Positions 17,773-27,300 of a stretch of DNA of 64,000 nucleotides are shown here, in pieces. How positions within the stretch are numbered: position 1 is the stretch's first letter; every line of letters starts with the position of its first letter. A model generated the notes under the pieces. It was not told where the DNA came from, made no database searches, and saw only the letters and a list, made by a program, of their open reading frames with translations. Location: assembly GCF_003260195.1 (NCBI RefSeq), contig NZ_QEIH01000007.1:248001-312000 (forward strand), given 5' to 3'. The translations under genes and the position numbers were made by a program. The stretch is from Lutibacter citreus (GTDB lineage Bacteria > Bacteroidota > Bacteroidia > Flavobacteriales > Flavobacteriaceae).

Positions 17773-20448
17773 ATTAAAACAATTAGTAAAAAAATATGTT
17801 TTATCTTTTTTTTGATTCAAGTGTTTCACTTGTTCAATGCAAATGGATATGCACAAGAACTAAACAAGATTTCTAAGGATACTATTCCTAAAAGAGCTAT
17901 AGACACTTTAATTAAACCCGTTAGAGATAGTCTTCAAATTTCTAAAAAAGACTCATTACTTATTAAAAGCAAAGATTCTATAAAGAAACCTAAAGAATTA
18001 TTAGAAGGTATTATTGAGCATAGTGCAGATAGTTTAATTAGACAAGATGTTTTAAATAATAGAATTATTTTATATAAAAATGCTCATATTCATTATAAGG
18101 ATATAGATTTAAATGCAGGATATATAGAAATTAATAACAATACTAGTACCGTAATTGCTAAAGGTATAAAAGATAGTATTGGCCAATATTCTGAATTACC
18201 TGTTTTTAAACAAGGAGAACAAGAATCTACTCAAGACACCATAAGTTTTAACTTTGAATCTGAAAAAGCTAAAATTTGGAACTTAAGAACTGAACAACAA
18301 GGTATTATTATTTTAGGTGAAGAAAGTAAAAAGTTTAATGATTCTATTATATTTATAAAAAACATAAGATTAACATCATCTACCAAAAAAAATCCTGATT
18401 ATTATATTAGAATTCCTAAAGCCAAATTTATAAAAGATAAAAAATTGGTAGCTGGTACAAGCCAACTTGTAATTGCTGATATACCAACTCCTATTGTTTT
18501 ACCTTTTGCATATATACCATTAACAAAAGGAAGAACGTCTGGTTTTTTAATGCCTACATGGGGAGATAATAACAGTCAAGGTTTCTTTTTACAAAATGGA
18601 GGTTATTATTTTGTTCTTAATGATAATTTTGATTTAGCCGTTTTAGGTGATATTTATTCAAACGGTAGTTGGGGTTTACGTGCCGAATCTAGTTATAAAA
18701 AAAGGTATAAATATTCCGGGAATTTTGATGTTAGATATGAGAATCTAAAAAGTAGTTTAAAAGGATTTGATGATTACTCAAAAGCCACAAATTATAATAT
18801 TAGATGGAGCCATTCTCAAGATGCAAAAGCAAGTCCTAATTCAAGATTTTCAGCATCTGTAAATTTAGGTAGTAGTCAATATTTTAAGCAATCTAATAAT
18901 GAAATAAATACAAATGCGTTCTTAAATAACACAATGAGTTCGTCTATTTCATATTCTAAAACATTTGTAGGAACTCCTTTTAATATGTCTTTGTCAGCAA
19001 CTCACTCTCAAAACACCAATACTGAAGCGATTAATATGACTTTGCCGTCTTTACAGGTTAATATGGATAGAATTTACCCTTTTACGGGTAAAGGAGGAAA
19101 AAAGAGTAATGCAATTCAAAAAACAGGGTTATCTTATACTATGAAAGGTGATAACAGAATAGAAACTACTGAAGAATTCTTTTTCAAAAAACAGATGTTT
19201 GATGAAGCTAAATCTGGTATTCAACATAATTTAACAATGAATACCAATATGAAAGCATTGAAATTTTTTACTATTTCTCCAAGTTTAACATATAAAGATG
19301 TTTGGTATTTTGACAGACTAAAGAAAACTTTTGATGATGTAGAAAATGCAGTTGTTACAGATACAGTTAGCAGTTTTAGTCGTTTTAATGAATATTCCAC
19401 CTCCGTTTCTTTGAGCACTACTTTTTATGGTATGTTTAAATTTAAAAAAGGAAATATTGAAGCAATAAGACACGTTGTAAGGCCTAGTATTTCATATAGT
19501 TACCGTCCAGATTTTAGTTACCAGAACGAAGAAGTTCAAAATAGTGAAGATCCAACTGATATTATTGAATACTCTCCTTTTAGTGAAGGTATTTTTGGAA
19601 GTCCAGGATCAGGGCTTTCAAATAGTTTAAACTTATCTTTAAACAACAACCTAGAAGCTAAATTAAGAAAGAAAGACTCATCAGAAACTGAAGCTAAAAA
19701 AATTATATTGTTAAATAATTTAAACTTTTCAACCAGTTATAATATGGCTTCAGACTCCCTAAAATGGAGTCCCGTTAGTATGAATGCAGGAACTAAATTA
19801 TTTAATGATAAATTAAATGTTAATGTTAGAGCAACCTTAGATCCTTACGCTTTAGATGTAAACGGAAAAAAGATTGATAAGTTTAATTTTGATAATGGAG
19901 GAAGTTTATTTAGGTTAACAAACGCTGGTTTAACACTTAATTATTCTTTATCTAGCAAAAAAGAAAATGAAAAAGGAATATCTAAAGAAGAGAAAAACGC
20001 TAAAGCTAATAATTCTGATGGGATTTTTGGTGAAGATATAACTACCTCAAATAGAGACAACAAACCTGATAAAGGAAAATCTGGAGGTTCAGAAGTTAAA
20101 TTATTTGGAGCTAAAATACCATGGACTTTACAATTGGCCTACGCTCTTAATTATACAAATACTTCACGGGAAAAGAATATTTCATCTAACTCTTTAATGT
20201 TTAATGGAGATTTAGAACTAACGCCTAAATGGTCTATAGGATTTTCATCGGGTTATGATATTAATGAAAAAGGATTTACTTATACAAATTTAAAATTCTC
20301 AAGAGATCTTGATAGTTGGAAATTAAACTTTAATTGGGTACCCTTTGGAGATAGACAAACCTATTACTTTTTTATTGGTATTAAATCATCAATGTTAAGC
20401 GATTTAAAATACGATAAAAGACAAATACCAGATAAAGCACTTTTTTAA
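17773..20448 (+). CDS. lptD: LPS-assembly protein LptD (putative AUU start)
   Basis: Outer-membrane beta-barrel protein that inserts lipopolysaccharide. After the signal peptide come a short Ser/Lys/Asp-rich linker, the OstA-like N-terminal domain (about residues 80-220), the family turn LPFAYIPLTKGRTSGFLMPTWG, and a long barrel to the C-terminus. The first usual start codon is TTG at 17812, but that would cut the signal peptide to MIQVFHLFNANGYAQ. Upstream, in frame and before the stop at 17710, the reading is I-KTISKKICFIFFLIQVF, a perfect signal peptide if ATT at 17773 initiates. I use that start (891 residues). The end is certain, the start tentative. Confidence 0.82.
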   Translation: MKTISKKICFIFFLIQVFHLFNANGYAQELNKISKDTIPKRAIDTLIKPVRDSLQISKKDSLLIKSKDSIKKPKELLEGIIEHSADSLIRQDVLNNRIILYKNAHIHYKDIDLNAGYIEINNNTSTVIAKGIKDSIGQYSELPVFKQGEQESTQDTISFNFESEKAKIWNLRTEQQGIIILGEESKKFNDSIIFIKNIRLTSSTKKNPDYYIRIPKAKFIKDKKLVAGTSQLVIADIPTPIVLPFAYIPLTKGRTSGFLMPTWGDNNSQGFFLQNGGYYFVLNDNFDLAVLGDIYSNGSWGLRAESSYKKRYKYSGNFDVRYENLKSSLKGFDDYSKATNYNIRWSHSQDAKASPNSRFSASVNLGSSQYFKQSNNEINTNAFLNNTMSSSISYSKTFVGTPFNMSLSATHSQNTNTEAINMTLPSLQVNMDRIYPFTGKGGKKSNAIQKTGLSYTMKGDNRIETTEEFFFKKQMFDEAKSGIQHNLTMNTNMKALKFFTISPSLTYKDVWYFDRLKKTFDDVENAVVTDTVSSFSRFNEYSTSVSLSTTFYGMFKFKKGNIEAIRHVVRPSISYSYRPDFSYQNEEVQNSEDPTDIIEYSPFSEGIFGSPGSGLSNSLNLSLNNNLEAKLRKKDSSETEAKKIILLNNLNFSTSYNMASDSLKWSPVSMNAGTKLFNDKLNVNVRATLDPYALDVNGKKIDKFNFDNGGSLFRLTNAGLTLNYSLSSKKENEKGISKEEKNAKANNSDGIFGEDITTSNRDNKPDKGKSGGSEVKLFGAKIPWTLQLAYALNYTNTSREKNISSNSLMFNGDLELTPKWSIGFSSGYDINEKGFTYTNLKFSRDLDSWKLNFNWVPFGDRQTYYFFIGIKSSMLSDLKYDKRQIPDKALF

Positions 20449-20536
20449 TATGAAACAAGCATATCCAAATTTGACACATATGGAAATGACTAATAGCGAA
20501 TGCCCTGTGTCACCATTATCATAAAAATGTAAACAC

Positions 20537-20917
20537 ATGAAAACAATTATTAATACAGAAAATGCTCCTGCACCTATAGGACCTTACAACCAAGCAATTT
20601 TAGTTCAAAATACATTATATACTTCTGGTCAAATTGCAATTAATCCAATTTCTGGAGATTTAGTTATAGAAACTGTTAAAGCTGAGACAAAGCAGGTTAT
20701 GGAAAACCTAAAAGCTGTTTTAGCAAAAGCTGAAATGAATTTTGAAAATGTGATAAAATCAACCATATCCATTACTAATATGAATGATTTCTCTGAAATA
20801 AATGAAATTTATGGAAGTTACTTTAATGCTGATACAGCTCCAGCACGTGAAACTGTAGAAGTATCTAATTTACCAAAATTTGTTCATGTTGAAATCTCAA
20901 TGATTGCGATAAAATAA
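20537..20917 (+). CDS. RidA family reactive-enamine deaminase
   Basis: 126-residue RidA/YjgF protein: APAPIGPYNQAI at the N-terminus, SGQIAINP, and the family signature PARETVEVSNLP near the C-terminus, whose Arg binds the carboxylate of the enamine or imine intermediate. It hydrolyses toxic 2-aminoacrylate-type products of amino-acid dehydratases in the cytoplasm. It lies 88 bases after lptD on the same strand. Typical trimeric family length. Confidence 0.9.
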   Translation: MKTIINTENAPAPIGPYNQAILVQNTLYTSGQIAINPISGDLVIETVKAETKQVMENLKAVLAKAEMNFENVIKSTISITNMNDFSEINEIYGSYFNADTAPARETVEVSNLPKFVHVEISMIAIK

Positions 20918-20961
20918 ATCACTTTATAATTGAAGTCAAAAATTAAAGAAAGTATCAAATT

Positions 20962-21324
20962 CTAAATAGACTTAATTAAAAGTTGAGCAGTTGATGGGTT
21001 TGTAGCTAAAGGTACATTATGTACATCACATAAACGCATTAACATTGCAATATCTGGTTCATGAGGATGCATTCCTAGCGGATCTCTAAAAAACAAAACC
21101 ATATCAGTTTTTCCTTCCGCAACTCTTGCTGCTATTTGAGCATCTCCACCAAAAGGACCAGATAAAAATTTAGTGACTTTAAATCCTGCTTTTTCTGCAT
21201 TCTTACCAGTAGTTCCAGTAGCAATTAATTGAATTTCTTTTGAAATTAATAAGGCTTTAAAATCCATTAAAAACTGAATCATTTCTGCCTTTTTACCGTC
21301 GTGTGCTATAATTGCAATTTCCAT
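20962..21324 (-). CDS. mgsA: Methylglyoxal synthase
   Basis: 120 residues. Converts dihydroxyacetone phosphate to methylglyoxal and phosphate, bypassing lower glycolysis. Visible: IAHDGKK, ATGTTG (phosphate site), SGPFGGDAQIAAR with catalytic Asp61, FFRDPLGMHPHEPD and ATNPSTA. It is somewhat shorter than E. coli MgsA but complete. It is downstream of pfkA and gap on the same strand, and may also have its own promoter (TATATTTG at 21352-21345). Confidence 0.92.
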   Translation of the reverse strand: MEIAIIAHDGKKAEMIQFLMDFKALLISKEIQLIATGTTGKNAEKAGFKVTKFLSGPFGGDAQIAARVAEGKTDMVLFFRDPLGMHPHEPDIAMLMRLCDVHNVPLATNPSTAQLLIKSI

Positions 21325-21363
21325 AACTTTTTATTTAAACTATTCAAATATAGTTCAATTATT

Positions 21364-22359
21364 TTATTTTAATGATGCTGAATATTCTATTAAATCAACA
21401 ATTTTTGTTGAATACCCAAATTCATTATCATACCAAGAAATAATTTTAAAAAAATGATTATTCAATTCCATTCCTGCAGATGCATCAAAAACTGAAGTTC
21501 TAGTTTCTGAAATAAAATCTCTAGAAACCACCTCATCTTCTGTATAACCTAAAATTCCTTTTAAATTATTCTCAGATGCAGTTTTCATTGCTTTTTTAAT
21601 TTCAGAATAAGTTGTTTCTTTTTTTAGCCTTACAGTTAAATCTACTAATGACACATTTGCAACAGGAACTCTTACTGCCATAGCTAAAATTTTCCCTTCA
21701 ATTTCTGGAATAATTTTAGTTAATGCGTCTGAAGCACTAGTTGAAGTAGGAATCATATTATTTAATGCGGCTCTTCCTCTTCTCCATTTATCTGATTCAC
21801 CATCAACAGTATTCTGACTTGAAGTTGTAGAATGCACCGTAGTCGCTAACCCTTCAATAATACCAAACTTATCGTTTAAAACTTTTACAATTGGAGCTAA
21901 GCAATTAGTAGTGCAAGATGCATTTGAAAAAACTATATTTTCTTTAGTTAATTTAAAATTATTAACTCCCATAACAAACATAGGAGCATCTTTAGACGGA
22001 GCAGATATTACAACCTTTTTTGCTCCAGCCAACAAATGCAATTCTGCTTCTTTTTTTGTGGTGAAAAACCCTGTGGATTCAATTACATAATCTACATTTA
22101 AAGCTCCCCAGTTAATATCTTTAGGATTCTTTTCTGAAGTAATTCTAACGTTCTTTTTATTTACAATTAAATTGTTTTTATCTATTTCAATTGAACCTTT
22201 AAAGGCTCCATGTACAGAGTCAAACTTTAATAAATAAGCTAATTGATCTACTTCTTGTAAGTCATTTATAGCAACAACTTCAATACCTTCTCTTTTTATA
22301 ATGGATCTAAAAGCTAGTCTTCCTATTCTTCCAAATCCATTTATTCCAACTCTTATCAT
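21364..22359 (-). CDS. gap: Glyceraldehyde-3-phosphate dehydrogenase
   Basis: 331 residues, full length. GINGFGRIGR is the NAD-binding loop, with Asp33 in AINDL favouring NAD over NADP. SNASCTTNCLAP holds the catalytic Cys149, and SWYDNEFGYS is the C-terminal signature. It is the glycolytic dehydrogenase, placed directly between pfkA (33 bases upstream) and mgsA (39 bases downstream). The three could balance triose-phosphate flow as one operon. Confidence 0.93.
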   Translation of the reverse strand: MIRVGINGFGRIGRLAFRSIIKREGIEVVAINDLQEVDQLAYLLKFDSVHGAFKGSIEIDKNNLIVNKKNVRITSEKNPKDINWGALNVDYVIESTGFFTTKKEAELHLLAGAKKVVISAPSKDAPMFVMGVNNFKLTKENIVFSNASCTTNCLAPIVKVLNDKFGIIEGLATTVHSTTSSQNTVDGESDKWRRGRAALNNMIPTSTSASDALTKIIPEIEGKILAMAVRVPVANVSLVDLTVRLKKETTYSEIKKAMKTASENNLKGILGYTEDEVVSRDFISETRTSVFDASAGMELNNHFFKIISWYDNEFGYSTKIVDLIEYSASLK

Positions 22360-22392
22360 TTACTAAATTTAGCTGAAGCTTTTAATCCCATT

Positions 22393-23379
22393 TTAAATAG
22401 ACATTATATCACTTACACGAAGTAATTCTTTATTAATTTCGTGACGCCCTTTAACTGCGTTATCTAAATTTGTTGTTTTTACTTTTTCATTAATAAGCCC
22501 AACCATTAAGTTCGTTTTTCCTTCCAATAGTAATTCAACTGCTTTTACACCTAATCTAGAAGCTAAAACACGATCAAAACAACTTGGAGAGCCTCCTCTT
22601 TGCATGTGTCCTAAAACTGACACTCTCACTTCATATTCCTTCAAATTTTCCTCAACATAATCAGCTAACTCAAATACGTTTTTACCAATTTTATCACCCT
22701 CAGATACAACAACAATACTAGATGATTTTCCAGATCTTTTAGTTCTTTTTAAAGATTCTAAAAGTCTTTCTAAACCTAAATTTTCTTCTGGTATTAATAT
22801 TTCTTCGGCTCCTGCTCCAACACCTGCATTTAAGGCTATAAACCCTGCATCACGCCCCATTACTTCAACAAAAAACAATCTATTATGTGAACTAGCTGTG
22901 TCTCTAATTTTATCAATAACTTCAACAACTGTATTTAAAGCTGTATCATACCCTATTGTATAATTAGTTCCAAAAATATCATTATCTATAGTCCCTGGAA
23001 TTCCAATACAAGGAAAATTATATTCCTCATTAAAAATCATTCCTCCTGTAAAAGTACCATCACCTCCAATTAAAACTAAACCATCAATTCCTTCTTTTAC
23101 CAGTTGTTCATGTGCCTTTTTACGGCCTTCTTTAGTTCTAAAATCTTTTGATCGAGCTGATTTTAGTATTGTACCTCCGCAATTAATAATATTACTTACA
23201 TCTCTTGCTGTCATTGGTTTAAAATCTCCTTCAATTAAACCTTGATAACCTCTATATGCTCCTACACACTCAATTTTATAATATGAACACGCACGAACAA
23301 CTGCTCTTATAGCAGCATTCATTCCTGGTGCATCACCTCCTGATGTAATTACACCTATTTTTTTTATTTTTTTCTTCAT
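22393..23379 (-). CDS. pfkA: ATP-dependent 6-phosphofructokinase
   Basis: 328 residues. TSGGDAPGMNAAIRA and GGDGT form the ATP site, GTIDND (D132, D134) the catalytic loop, and RGGSPSCFDR the sugar/effector region. The Gly of GGDGT (rather than Asp) indicates ATP rather than pyrophosphate as donor. First gene of pfkA-gap-mgsA. A TAAATTTG box lies at 23397-23390, only some 11 bases from the ATG. Confidence 0.92.
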   Translation of the reverse strand: MKKKIKKIGVITSGGDAPGMNAAIRAVVRACSYYKIECVGAYRGYQGLIEGDFKPMTARDVSNIINCGGTILKSARSKDFRTKEGRKKAHEQLVKEGIDGLVLIGGDGTFTGGMIFNEEYNFPCIGIPGTIDNDIFGTNYTIGYDTALNTVVEVIDKIRDTASSHNRLFFVEVMGRDAGFIALNAGVGAGAEEILIPEENLGLERLLESLKRTKRSGKSSSIVVVSEGDKIGKNVFELADYVEENLKEYEVRVSVLGHMQRGGSPSCFDRVLASRLGVKAVELLLEGKTNLMVGLINEKVKTTNLDNAVKGRHEINKELLRVSDIMSI

Positions 23380-23457
23380 AATTAATGAGCAAATTTAATA
23401 CTAAATTTTAATTAAACTTTATTTATTTGCTACTAGTGTCATTTTTATTTATAGAGC

Positions 23458-24360
23458 TTACCACAAGTTTTCTGGATAAACCTTTAATGCTTTTAATTTC
23501 TGAATTTCAGAGGTTACATAATCTTTATCTTCCTTGTAAGTAACTCCAAACCAACGAGCATTGGATTGTAAAACTTTCATAGTTGCCGTTTTATTCAAAA
23601 TAGAATTATTAACAACCGTTGGAATAAAAAATTCCTTTTTTGGCTCTTTGTAATTCTTTTCTAAAAAATCTATAAACATAGATTCTGATAACTCGAAATA
23701 TTTTGGTGTAAACCCAAAGAAGTTCATAGCTACAACTGTTTCTTCTGATATTGGGATTAATTCTTCATTTTCATTTTTAAACTTTAAAACACCATCTACT
23801 TTTTCAATATGAGTTCTCTCGGTTATTCCCGTTAAATAGTCGTTATTATCAACTCTACATTCTCCTCTAGAAACAAATCCATAATCTGAAATTGTATTTT
23901 TAAGAACATATGCCATCATATTAAAGTTGGTTGAATTTTCATCTATTGAATTTAAAGCTAAAGCAATCCCTTCAAAAGCCTCTCTTCCATAAAAATCATC
24001 CGCATTTATAACTGCAAAATTTCCAGGAACTGCATCTTTTGCCATTAACAAAGCATGTCCTGTTCCCCAAGGTTTTTCTCTATTATTATCCTTATACTTT
24101 TCTGGAATATTATCAATTTCTTGAAAAACATATTCAACATCTATTTTACCTTCTAATTTGAGGTTGAAAAAATCTTTAAAATCTTGTTCTATACTTTTTC
24201 TAATTATAAAAACAACTTTTCCAAATCCTGCCTGAATAGCATCATAAATTGAAAAATCTAATATTGTATCTCCTTGAGCTGAAAATGTATCTAATTGCTT
24301 TAATCCACCATACCTACTTCCAATACCCGCAGCTAAAATTACTAATGTTGGCTTGTTCAT
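23458..24360 (-). CDS. Sugar-phosphate nucleotidyltransferase family protein
   Basis: 300 residues with the NTP-transferase signature at the start (LVILAAGIGSRYGGLKQLD) and a metal-binding INADDFYG. It would join a sugar phosphate to an NTP to make a nucleotide sugar, but the sugar cannot be read from the sequence. The start is 2 bases before the tamB stop region, so the tamB transcript probably runs into it. Common in Bacteroidetes and usually annotated only as nucleotidyltransferase. Confidence 0.8.
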   Translation of the reverse strand: MNKPTLVILAAGIGSRYGGLKQLDTFSAQGDTILDFSIYDAIQAGFGKVVFIIRKSIEQDFKDFFNLKLEGKIDVEYVFQEIDNIPEKYKDNNREKPWGTGHALLMAKDAVPGNFAVINADDFYGREAFEGIALALNSIDENSTNFNMMAYVLKNTISDYGFVSRGECRVDNNDYLTGITERTHIEKVDGVLKFKNENEELIPISEETVVAMNFFGFTPKYFELSESMFIDFLEKNYKEPKKEFFIPTVVNNSILNKTATMKVLQSNARWFGVTYKEDKDYVTSEIQKLKALKVYPENLW

Positions 24361-24362
24361 AA

Positions 24363-27300
24363 TTATTTTTCTTTACTTTTTATATTAATTAACTTGGTTA
24401 CTCTTGTGTTATATATTGAATCCTTTTTTGATACAGTGGTAGTATCAATTTGTTTTTTCTTTTTTAACCCTAATTTTTCAAAAAGCTCCCTACTACTATC
24501 AAAATCAATCTGGTAGTTTAACCCTGCTCCTTGTGTATATCCTTCTTCGTCTTGCTCTGAATATTGTATTTCGTTTTGACGATTAAAAATTGAAGACGTT
24601 AAAGTTCCTTCATCATTCATTAGAAAATTAATTGTAACCTCACCTATTACACTTGTTTGTTCTTTTGAACCTATTGGAACACTAGCTTTCCCGTTTATTA
24701 TAATTTTGTCATTAACCTGATAATCAAAATCTAGCCCTAATTGATCATTAATATTTAAATTATCAATATTATTTTTTTCTCCAAAGGTATAAACAGGTTT
24801 CAATTTAAACTTATTATTTCCTTTGTTTACAATATTATCAAACGCATTTGACAATAAATCTGAGGTTGTTCCATATACTAAACCTGAACTATTAACACTT
24901 AAATTACTTTCATTATAAAAACTACCTGTAGCTAATAAAGCCATGAAATGAATAGTTTTACTATTTGTATCATTATTATTTAATTTAAAAGCTAACTCAG
25001 AAGCTACGGTTGAACTTGAATTAGGTATTTCTATATCAAAAGTACGTTTTGAGTTAAATAATTCTCCAGAAAAACGAGTTATCAAATCAATTGGTATTTT
25101 TCTATTTGTTGTTATATTTTCTAATAATGATTTTGGATTGGCAGAAACACGATATACGGCTTCAATATTAATATCTGCAGTGTAAGGGTCTCCACTCCAA
25201 GATACACTACCACCTCTTTGAACATTAAAAGGTTTATTTATTATACCTCCATATTTAAAATTATAAATTCCATTATCAACAATAAAATCTCCATACATCT
25301 TAAATTTATCTTTTGTATCTAATTCTATTTGTAAATTACCTGTTCCACTTCCCTTTAAATAACTACCGGTAGCTTTATCCAATACCATTTCTACAACGGC
25401 ATCTTTAGTTACTTCTATATTAAAGTTAATGGATAATCCTTTTAACTTTTCAGAAAGAAATTCTTTTCTAGATTTAGAACCTTTAACTACAATTTCTGAA
25501 TTTGAAAACCTTATTAATTGAGATTCGCCCAATGTTTTTACATCGCTTATTGGAATTACAAAATATGTCCCTTTATTGGTTTTCCCATTTACATCAATCA
25601 CCAACTTATCTGTTAAACCTTTTATGGTAGCACCTCCTGATAAATAACCTTTCCCATAATATACCGATGTTTCTTCCTCTTCTGTATTTAATATTAATAA
25701 ATTTGAAGTTACTAAATCTAAATCTAGTTTCCAACGATCAAAATATTTATGAGAAATTGAACCATTTAATTTAGCCTTTGTTTTTTTTACATTATCTTCA
25801 ATTAAAACATCTTCAAAATTAAAAGATTGGCCTTTTAAAGATACAACACTTGTTCCGTCAAAATTATAATCGACATTTAAATAAGGAAATTTTAAACCAG
25901 CTTGATCTAGATATAAATCTCCCAACATATTAGGATTATTAATTGGACCTGTTAAGTTTACATTTCCATAAGCAAAACCTCTTATATTGGTTAATACATC
26001 CTCTCCTAATGGACTAAATGCATCTAATTTAAAGGCTTCAAAATCGACAATAATATCCATTGTTGGTTTTTCTGGCTCAAAATCTAACTCCCCAACAGCT
26101 GAAAATGTTATGTTTTTATCTCTCTCCAAAGACATTTTAACATCATACTTTGTTAAGGTATTCTCCCCTTCAATATTAATCTTTAAATCTCCTTGTTGAG
26201 AATTGTTTACTTTAAAATTAGCTACTGTTAATTTTGCATTTGGTTTAATTTCTTTTTTAATTTGATTATAATTTAAAACACCATTAATTATTCCTTCAAG
26301 CTTTAAACTATCAATATTTGGCGTAATACTTGATAATTTTACATCTTTAAATTTAAAATTAAGATCCTTGTAAGTTGAATCTTTTAAGCGTCCATAAAAT
26401 TCAACTTTTTCATTATTAGATTCAACTAAAAAAGGACTTATATTATATTCATTTATTTTACTATCGTAAATAACATTATTCTTTAAATCATTCAAGGGAT
26501 TAATAATCCACTTGTTATCTTTAAATGTAAAATTTGATTTTTGAATACCAAAAACAGATTTATTTTCCTTGTTAAAGGTGTGATAAAAAGATAAATTAAA
26601 ATCTTCAGTTTTATCTGTACCTCCTTTAAATTCGGTTCTAAAATAAAGCGTATCACTTAAGGTAATATTAACCAAATGCAAGTTTGAAATATCATAAATT
26701 GAAGAGTTAATTTTATCAACTGTTAGCTGTGTATTAAAAAGTGGATTTTTATTGTCTATTTGTAAACTTAATTTTTCAATTTCATTATTAAATGCATCAA
26801 CTTTTGGGGACTTTACATTTAATTTAAATAAATTATTATCCGAATTTATACTTCCTCTAATTGTAGTAGTTGGAGACAATATTACCTCGGGATAAAATAC
26901 TTCTACAATTTTATTATGAACATTAAACTTAAAATCTAATTTTTGATTTGCAGCAACAATAAAAGGTTTATAATTTGAATAAATACTACCTATGGAGTTT
27001 TGGGTTAATTTCCCAAGCTCCTTAAATTTAAAATTACCTACAATTTCTCCTGTAATTATTTCTGGAGAATTAATTGTAATAGTTCGTATACTATCTGTAA
27101 ATAAAGATGTAACATTAAAATCTTTAAAGAAATAGTTTCCTTTTTGATTTAAATAAAGTGAATTTTTAAAATTAATATTACCTTCTAAATCATCAATAGA
27201 ATTTCCTTTTAAATCAATAATTATATCTCCCTTTATTTTTGAAATACTATCACGTTTAAAAAGATTAAGTGTGTTTAAATCACAATAGTCTACTGAAGTT

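Noticed and set aside
17796-17814. ATG at 17796 could start LptD if one T of the T8 tract (17806-17813) were absent, as a -1 shift or sequencing error
   Set aside because: It would give MFYLFLIQVF with no positive charge at its N-terminus, while the in-frame ATT start gives a normal Lys-containing signal peptide, and two other genes show the same ATT AAA pattern. It remains a secondary possibility.
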